Below are positions 58,101 to 64,000 of a DNA stretch of 64,000 nt, in pieces (position 1 is the stretch's first letter; each line of letters begins with the position of its first letter). The stretch is taken from positions 12,407,525 through 12,471,524 of the forward strand of contig NC_049996.1 of NCBI RefSeq assembly GCF_000003815.2. Reading direction: 5' to 3'. The notes beneath the pieces were generated by a model. That model did no database searches and was not told the DNA's origin. It was given only the letters and a program-made list of their open reading frames with translations. Made by a program: the position numbers and the translations under genes. This DNA is from Branchiostoma floridae (lineage: Eukaryota; Chordata; Leptocardii; Amphioxiformes; Branchiostomatidae).

Positions 58101-61100
58101 ACAGCAAGGGAGGAAAATACAGCAAGGGAGGAAAGTACAGCAAGGGAGCAAGGGAGGAAATTAGAGCAAGGCCAAAGGCAACAAAAGGATCACTTACGGC
58201 GCTTGGCTCACGACCCTGGACTTCTCCAGAAGATACTCGGACAGTTGCGCCCCCGTGACGGCACCTGTGCCTGTGAAGTTCATCTCCAGGTACTTGCCAA
58301 AACGCGAGGAGTTGTCGTTGATGGCTGTCTGCGCGTTGCCGAAAGCCTCGAGGAGCGGGTTCACCTGTAGTATCTTCCTCTCAAGGGTTCTGTTACTGGC
58401 CTTGGGTATAAAAGGTATGAACAGGTAAGGCTATATTTGTCACAAATAACTACATAAGAAAGTCACAAATATGCAAATTGAAGAAAGTCACAAGTATGCA
58501 AGTAAAGTCAATACTTTCAGATGTCAGATGGACACTTTCACATCCTGTGCCAATGGATGTCCCCCCAAAAGGCTTGTATCGACAGGTTTTTGCTATGGTT
58601 GGTTGGGCAACCAGAAATATAACATTTTGTGAAAGGCCTTATTCAAAGACTTCACACGCTGTGTATTGATTCTCCTTACCTTTCCCAGCTGAGTGAGTTG
58701 TTGCACCAGTAAGTTGGCACTGACTGTCTTCCCTGCACCACTTTCGCCACTGATGACAAGACACTGCAACAAGACACACAAAAATAATTAAGCCTAAGAA
58801 CAAATTTTCCATCCTAATATTTGTACCCAGAAATCTAATCAGCTGAGAGACTATAACTGACAGGTGACAAGCTTTCATAGCAGACTAAGAGCCCTGTCAT
58901 ATTCCTTGTGCGATTGTCAAAGTGAAACTGACAGCATTGTTTGGATAGTTGTGCATATGTGCTAAGAAATTCAGTTGTCTTGTTTCAGAAAATGCTGTCT
59001 TAGATCCCTGTTGGCTCTTGGTTCCTTCACAGCTTGCTTAAGAATTCTGTCACATCAAAATTGTATGATGACATACAACATATGTGAAAGTGCCACTATC
59101 GGTATTACAATCCATGTCTTTTTTGGCATTGAAACCACACATCACAATTTTCAGACAAAAGGCTGTAGAAGTTTTAAGTGCTAACTTACAGAGAATCTTC
59201 CATAGAAAAAGTTTGAAGGTAGAAATACATTGTATGTGCAGAGTGTAAAAGAATGTTGCAAAGCTACTTTAGAGGATCCGTACGTGATGATTTGGTTGCG
59301 TTCCCCGTCTACGCTCCATCCCGTGCCACGGTGGCTCCTGTACGCTATTTGCCGTGAGCTTAGGTACAAGCAGCAAGGAAGGGAAGAACAGATGGTTCAC
59401 AGACAGATGGAATAGTACAAAGCAGCAGTAGATAGTTCAACAACATGTGACACATTGACAGTTAAATTACAGGACAAACTACAGAGTAGCCTGTTGGCCT
59501 AGTGATCAGCAACATTACTGCTCTCTTGGATCCCTTTTCACTAGATATTTGATACCGCTCAACAGTCACAGCGTCTAGTGAAAAGGAGTGAAGGAGTAAG
59601 TGTGACAAAAGAATAAGCACACATGGAAAACACAAAAGTATGAAAACTGCCACACTTTTGGATGTCATCCATGTGAGAAAGTTATTGTGGCCTTATTTTG
59701 AACAAATGTAAAGATAATGTATGCCTAAACTTTTCAAGTATTATTTGTTTTAACCTGACCCTGTATCCTAAACCATATTTGGTACCAAAATGGCCTTAGC
59801 AGTATGCAGTATTAAAGTTTACCTGGTTGTGCTTGTGATGTACCATGGCCTGATACGCTGCGTCTGCTATTGCAAAGATGTGAGGAGGATTGTCCTGCTT
59901 GGCTGCACCACGATAAACCTCAGAGTACTGAAAGAAACAGTTCATTTTTTAAAGTGTTTCATGACTTTTACTCTGAATGCATGATTCAAAAACAAATTAC
60001 GAGAGAATTGACTGATTGAAAAGGAAAAAAGGAGTGATCTTGATCCAGTTTTAGCTCACTGAAGAGCTAGTCTTCCATTGATTGTGACAGAGAGGACAGA
60101 CGCTATGTACAGTATTCACAGGTTCATTATACCAGGGAAATTCCCCTAGCTCTTTTTGACAAGCACAATGAACAGTGGACCACAGCTTAACGTCCCGTCC
60201 TAAGGACTGCAACCCTTTCCGGTAGCGTGCATGTCAGGTGAGCGACATAGCCAGAATCAAACTCGGCTTCAACTTCCAGAAGCAGGACCACTAAGGCCAC
60301 ACCAATTTAATTTCTTGGTTCACGGATTATTTCATAAAAAATATGGAGCGAGAGGGCGAAATAAAAATAAAATTAAAAATCGTAAAATGGTTGGGGTAAA
60401 GGTAAGGGCTAATCCAAAACATAAAGAATAAAAAGTTTTCAGCTTGAAAAAAGTACAAAAACACTATTGCTGTACAGTAACAGCACCGGTTTGTTCAAAA
60501 TTACAAAAGTAGTGTCAGTTTTTATGTTTGTCCCATTCTTCATGAATGGAAAATATGACTGCAATAATAATACCCACATTTTAAGGAGCTTATAATATAA
60601 AGGCCAATTTGCTACACCAGAAAGTTGCTGAATGGTTTCATTAATGGTGAAAATTTGCTGAATGGTAATTTTTTTTTTTTTCTCCAAAAAATAGGAGCGA
60701 GCGAATCCGTAAACCAAGAAATTAAATTGGTGTGGCCTAACCACTGGACAATGCATGCTACCAATTGATTCTTAGTCTTACCTCATCAGTGTACATGCCC
60801 AGGTCCTGGAAAGGGTTGACAGCGATGAGAATGTCTCCCACGTACGTGTAGATCTGTTCTCTCTTGTAGCGCTGGTGCAAGTGTTCCACTATGATGTCCT
60901 ACAGGCAAAAACTCTGTCAGGTCATTTTGTATTGGAGAGGATGGACAGTTGACAATAGGGTGAGAAAATCAAGTTTAGGGAATGCTTGTGACCTTCAATG
61001 CTATTCTTACCCACATGCATGTGCTGTATTCTAAAAATTGAAACAACAAGTATTGAAAAAGCTGGATACTCCGGCATACCACAGCCAATTGAAAAATGAT

Positions 61101-63994
61101 CTCCCAACACCTTGTTTTGAAGTGATGACAGGCTTTTAAAAAAACACCACTAAAACATAGCTCTGACAAATATCACAAAGAACAGTCACCATTGCTTGCA
61201 GTGAGCACCTTTTTTGAAAATTTAAAGCATTTGTCAAAAGAATGTGAAATATCAGTCCCAAAAAAATAGTGTTTTTCCCTGTGACATAAATACAATATCA
61301 CAACGTGTATGGTACCGGGTATATTGTTGTACAGAAAACATAACACAAGACTGAAGAATGAAGATCTAGTGATGAAAAAAAAGAAACATCACAGCATCTT
61401 GAAGTGAGTGACAAAGAAATAAGATAGTTGTGACAAGGAATGGTTTGGGTTGGTGATGGGGAGGGGGGGGGGGATCCAACCAACCTCTGCTTGCTGAGTC
61501 CAAGAGGAGTTTGTAAGGGACTTGAGCTACAAGAGTCCAGCACAGAAGACAAAACAACAGAATGAGACAGACTACAGATAATAGATAGACAGGACACACA
61601 GACTTGTACGGGATGTTTATCATGCCCCAGTCTTTAGCTGACAATGAGTCTTCCGATGTGAAGGCAAAGAATATAACTTACAGGTAAAGAATACGATTTT
61701 TGATGACCATAGAAGCTTATCAAACGTGTGACTAGGGCTTAAAAGAGTAAAACATTTGATATGCTCCTGAACAGGGCTGCCTCCAGGACCCATCCCTCCA
61801 TTCATCCCAGGACAGGGCTTTTCAGGATATATATGGCTATGATACTGCTGACCACTTCAAAATCACTTGGGAACGAACAAGCCACTTTTATTACATTCAA
61901 GAGCAGTGCAAACGCTACCACAATCCATAGTTAGGGTATTAAACCTATTCTTCTGAAGATCTTTTCAGTGTTGCTGATGATATCTGTAGTGCATGCTATC
62001 TGAAATGTCTGACCGTTTCAAAAATCATATCCAGTTGCTTGAATTGAACTGCTATTTGGCATATCACCTGGATGTCTAACCTTCATTGATGTATACCGCA
62101 AAATACTTACTTTCCTCTTATCTTAAGATTTTCTTACCTCGTCTAAGGCCTCCAAGGTGGCCAGGTCATCCACAAAGTACATCCGAGTCTTCCTGCGGCA
62201 AGACTTGAAGAGTCCATGTCTGCGCAGGTGGGAAAACATTTAAGATACATCAGTACAGATTTAAAACCTATCAACTTAACAACTGCCACCTGACTAAATA
62301 GAGAATCTTCTGTTGTTTGAACAGTGGTAAGGCTGTGGAGCGGAGACTTTCATGTGTCATGCATTGCTTCTTTTGTTAGTGCAGTAATGTGATAAAGAGT
62401 GTTCATAATTAGCATGGGACTACAGTAATATGAATAGTTGACCTTGGTTTCAACAGTTTTATAGTGATAAATTTGATGATTGAAGAGTATTATAAGCCGC
62501 ATTATAAGACCGATTGCATTATCAGTTCACTGTGACGGTTTCAATGTCATAAAATTATGAAGTTTGCAGCGTCCGTCAACTTAATATCCCTGAATACCCT
62601 GTTGACTTGATATCCCTAAATACCCTGATATAGGTTACCCAACAGATGAAGATAAACTATTGTAAGGTAATTGTAAGGTAATTGTACAAAAATATTTAGG
62701 AGCACTCTGATGCACCCACAGTAAAAAGTTAGTTGCACTGTTCAAATTGTAAGTGTGGAAAAGTGAACAAGCACCCAGTATTTTCAGCTCTGCATACATA
62801 TCCTTTTTCTCTAGACTAATTCATATTAAACTTTAAAGTAAAAAAAAAGATTAGCCATGAATAAAAAGTACTGTCATAATGCCCATACACATAATATACC
62901 TGCAGGTATCACAAGCCAAGCGCCTTCCATTATCCAATGATTGTGTACCAATAATTGGGGGGGGGGGGGGGGGCGGGGTAGAAGGAACACATACAGAACA
63001 GTGAGCAACAATCAACACACAGAAAATGGGAAACACATATCACATTCAAAAATCATGCCTTCAAACCGACAAACTTTGTTCTATGTGGACAGGTAGTCAC
63101 TTTATATTAAATATAAACCATAAATATACAGGATTCATAATGCTTCTGTCAATGGGAAAAATCATCTAATGTGCCACCAAAAAGTGTACCCAACGTCCAG
63201 GTGGTTGTTATGTACATGTAGAGATGTCACTGTTCTTGATTTGGACTTTGATGTGATATCACTTTCTAAAGACTCTTTATCAAGAATGTCTAATATTTGT
63301 CTGTACATAATACAGTCAAAATATATATTTACCATACACTTCCGTTATCTAACTCTTCACTTCAATTAGTCAGGACAATACATGCAGGACAAGACAATTC
63401 AGCCAGGACAACTATAGACATGTCACGTTGTAACAAGAGTGTGTGTTGAAGGTGGAACAAATGTAACACTTCACTTGGACAATGTACATACTATCGGCAT
63501 TGCACACAGATTATCATTAGCAAATGATGTACAGTCACATACTAGTATCTCATGTATGTCAGCGATCCTAATCTACCTGTTACTGCTTCCCATATGTTTG
63601 AAAAAAGAACAGTTTGTCTTCATCTTTTGGCATATGTCAATATGTGCCAAAAGATGATCTTTAAAAATTGAAAATCTTCTAAAGTCCCAGTCATTGCAAT
63701 AGGATTAAAACTATAACTGACACAGTTACAGCAACTACATGTGTACCAATTCAGAAACAAATCTGCTGATATCACTACCAAGGCAATGATAATTTACCAA
63801 GAGTAATGAACTCCAATGTACCTCCAATGATTTGATATGGTATACTTGAAGAATCTACGTATGTTCTATAGAAAATCAAGATGTGCGTCTTACTTTGTGG
63901 TGACCGGTACGTGCGGTTGGACCTTCCCCAAACGGACGTTGATTTCCATCTGGTCTAAGAGCTGCTTGCGAATCGTGGTCGTGTCATCGCCAAT
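46164..63994 (-). CDS. MYO3: Class III unconventional myosin, 27 exons (kinase domain beyond right edge)
   Basis: Actin motor of stereocilia, filopodia and photoreceptors. Exons (minus): 63994-63894, 62219-62138, 60898-60782, 59927-59823, 58763-58680, 58400-58198, 57181-57092, 56733-56622, 56316-56190, 55565-55355, 55078-54937, 54041-53888, 53727-53639, 53157-53028, 52737-52643, 52535-52461, 52260-52205, 51761-51612, 51388-51277, 50879-50717, 50174-50094, 49512-49356, 48748-48516, 48189-48042, 47511-47356, 46838-46716, 46389-46164. All phases close over 1173 residues. Motor landmarks: [23 protein letters not shown]-loop GESGAGKT, switch [10 protein letters not shown], switch [33 protein letters not shown]. 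The wording matches MYO3A/B throughout, and the first exon fits the kinase-motor linker, so the N-terminal kinase should lie beyond base 64000. The exon ending at 51612 uses a weak donor, GTTCGG. Confidence 0.95.
46746..46778 (-). repeat. Coding hexanucleotide repeat in the myosin III tail
   Basis: About four to five copies of a 6-bp unit (plus strand GGTACA) inside the exon 46838-46716 encode Val-Pro repeats. The unit length keeps the frame, so copy-number changes would only lengthen or shorten the tail. Confidence 0.85.
46975..47330 (+). mobile_element. tRNA-derived SINE (family C) in myosin III intron
   Basis: The tRNA-like head contains GTGGTCTAGTGGTCCGGGAT and the B-box-like ATGTTTGAATCCTGGG. 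It is not a functional tRNA because its stems do not close. A body follows with TGTATTGGGTTCTTTTACGT and an end with GAAA repeats near 47336. Confidence 0.6.
48262..48475 (-). mobile_element. SINE family B copy in myosin III intron
   Basis: Shares GGCAGAGCCCATCCCTCTCC, TTCCACCACCTTTTACCTCC and TTTACACCTGGGCAGAGTGA (plus-strand spelling) with the copies at 49563 and 53335. Orientation is taken from the complete copy in the ACP5 intron. Confidence 0.7.
49563..49795 (-). mobile_element. SINE family B copy in myosin III intron
   Basis: Contains AGGCAGAGCCCATCCCTCTC and ACACCTGGGTGGAGTAAGGA followed by AAGTCGTGT, in the same orientation as the 48262 and 53335 copies. Confidence 0.7.
49872..50046 (+). 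mobile_element. 3' end of a non-LTR retrotransposon (CR1/L2-like), copy 3
   Basis: Encodes [19 protein letters not shown] and then a stop, followed by the same 3' UTR and ATACAG tail as the copy at 1940-2110. It is antisense to the myosin gene. Confidence 0.7.
50228..50350. repeat. Dispersed GGTGGTC-type repeat
   Basis: Contains ACAGGTGGTCACTATACTAT, then ACAGGATTCTTAATGTTTGTG and TCAACAGGAAAAGTCATCTT (spelled in pieces), matching 1798-1900 and 63087-63207. Confidence 0.5.
53335..53545 (-). mobile_element. SINE family B copy in myosin III intron
   Basis: Contains GGGTTGTTACCCACTGTATC, CCCCTCTCCTTCCACTGCC and GAAAGTCGTGTTGAGTGGC, diverged from but clearly related to the copies at 48262 and 49563. 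Confidence 0.65.
55662..55745 (-). mobile_element. Diverged non-LTR retrotransposon 3' end, copy 4
   Basis: Reverse complemented it reads TATAACCGGCTGCTTCCG followed by GCCTGCAAAGCTGGTGTGTT, matching the 3' UTR of the copies at 1940 and 49872, but without the ATACAG tail. Confidence 0.55.
56774..57060. repeat. ~45-bp tandem repeat after a myosin III exon donor
   Basis: Seven units built on TCCTTGGTGCTGAACACCAT followed by CTACATACATTCAAACA. On the gene's strand the array begins about 30 bases past the donor of the exon ending at 57092. Confidence 0.85.
57570..58170. repeat. 18-bp minisatellite (about 33 units) in myosin III intron
   Basis: Head-to-tail 18-mers AGCAAGGGAGGAAANTAC, where N is A, T or G and varies between units. 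Because 18 is a multiple of three, several frames stay open and give hexapeptide repeats. The array ends about 28 bases from the exon end at 58198. In the transcript it is a pyrimidine-rich (TTTCCTCCCTTGCTGTA) array. Confidence 0.95.
60049..60759 (-). mobile_element. SINE family A copy interrupted by a MITE
   Basis: On the minus strand it starts AGCATGCATTGTCCAGTGG, breaks at 60738, and resumes at 60294 with TTAGTGGTCCTGCTTCTGG. It then continues through TTGATTCTGG and GGAAAGGGTTGCAGTCCTTA to CTTCAGTGAGCT-like sequence, matching 17191-17467 on both sides of the break. Confidence 0.85.
60295..60737. mobile_element. Harbinger-like MITE with 34-bp TIRs and TAA duplication
   Basis: The termini are GGCCACACCAATTTAATTTC and its reverse complement, extending to 34 bases with one mismatch. 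TAA flanks both sides (60292-60294 and 60738-60740). A 3-bp TAA/TTA duplication is the hallmark of PIF/Harbinger elements. The 443-bp interior encodes nothing. Confidence 0.85.
61460..61475 (+). repeat. G run in myosin III intron
   Basis: An uninterrupted run of about a dozen G residues preceded by GGGGAG. Listed as low-complexity DNA. Confidence 0.8.
62953..62977 (+). repeat. Long G run in myosin III intron
   Basis: About 17 G residues followed by CGGGG, on the strand opposite to the myosin transcript. It has quadruplex-forming potential. Confidence 0.85.
63087..63207. repeat. Dispersed GGTGGTC-type repeat
   Basis: Contains GGACAGGTAGTCACTTTATA, ACAGGATTCATAATGCTTC and TCAATGGGAAAAATCATCTA, like 1798-1900 and 50228-50350. 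Confidence 0.5.
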
Positions 63995-64000
63995 CTACAA

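Noticed and set aside
57542-58151. Long open frames on both strands (178 and 84 codons) with LPCCxF or QGRKIQ repeats
   Set aside because: They arise because the 18-bp minisatellite unit is a multiple of three; there is no splice context or homology, and the array is intronic.

Overview
The window is eukaryotic nuclear DNA from an invertebrate deuterostome, most likely a lancelet (Branchiostoma or a close relative). The basis is seven recognisable animal genes (six protein genes plus one tRNA gene) with GT/AG introns. All six protein genes are single-copy relatives of vertebrate families, with compact introns packed with short SINE-, MITE- and minisatellite-type repeats. The species assignment is inference; no marker here proves it. 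Exon limits were derived by hand from splice signals, reading-phase continuity and remembered family alignments.

Layout from left to right. (1) 122-3668, plus: tartrate-resistant acid phosphatase (ACP5-like), lacking only its upstream signal-peptide exon. (2) 5655-8849, minus: a kelch-like protein with two BTB domains in tandem. (3) 16489-20081, plus: RNF41/NRDP1-type RING E3 ligase, complete in six coding exons, probably with a leader exon near 9.5 kb that could share a promoter region with the kelch gene. (4) 24888-24969, minus: tRNA-Ser(CGA). (5) 26520-28962, plus: a GPI-anchored Ly6/uPAR three-finger protein whose 3' end is duplicated in tandem just downstream. (6) 30876-33328, minus: a METTL21A-type lysine methyltransferase with an unusual N-terminal membrane segment. 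(7) 38927-40521, plus: the zinc-finger transcription factor Sp5, in about 10 kb of gene-poor, GC-patchy flanking DNA that looks regulatory. (8) 46164-63994, minus: 27 exons of a class III myosin (motor, five IQ motifs, tail); its kinase domain would lie beyond the right edge.

The genes form no operon or common pathway. They are independent loci for phosphatase, ubiquitin (kelch/Cul3 adaptor and RNF41), chaperone methylation, cell-surface, Wnt-linked transcription and actin-protrusion functions.

The strongest non-genic signals are: a pair of about 160-bp non-coding elements in inverted orientation on either side of Sp5; a kelch protein with tandem BTB domains; a membrane-anchored METTL21A; a myosin III tail ending in two DFRxxL actin-binding motifs; nested mobile elements whose target-site duplications can be read directly; and minisatellites that begin within about 35 bases of splice donors in three introns. 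No clearly new multi-gene system is visible.
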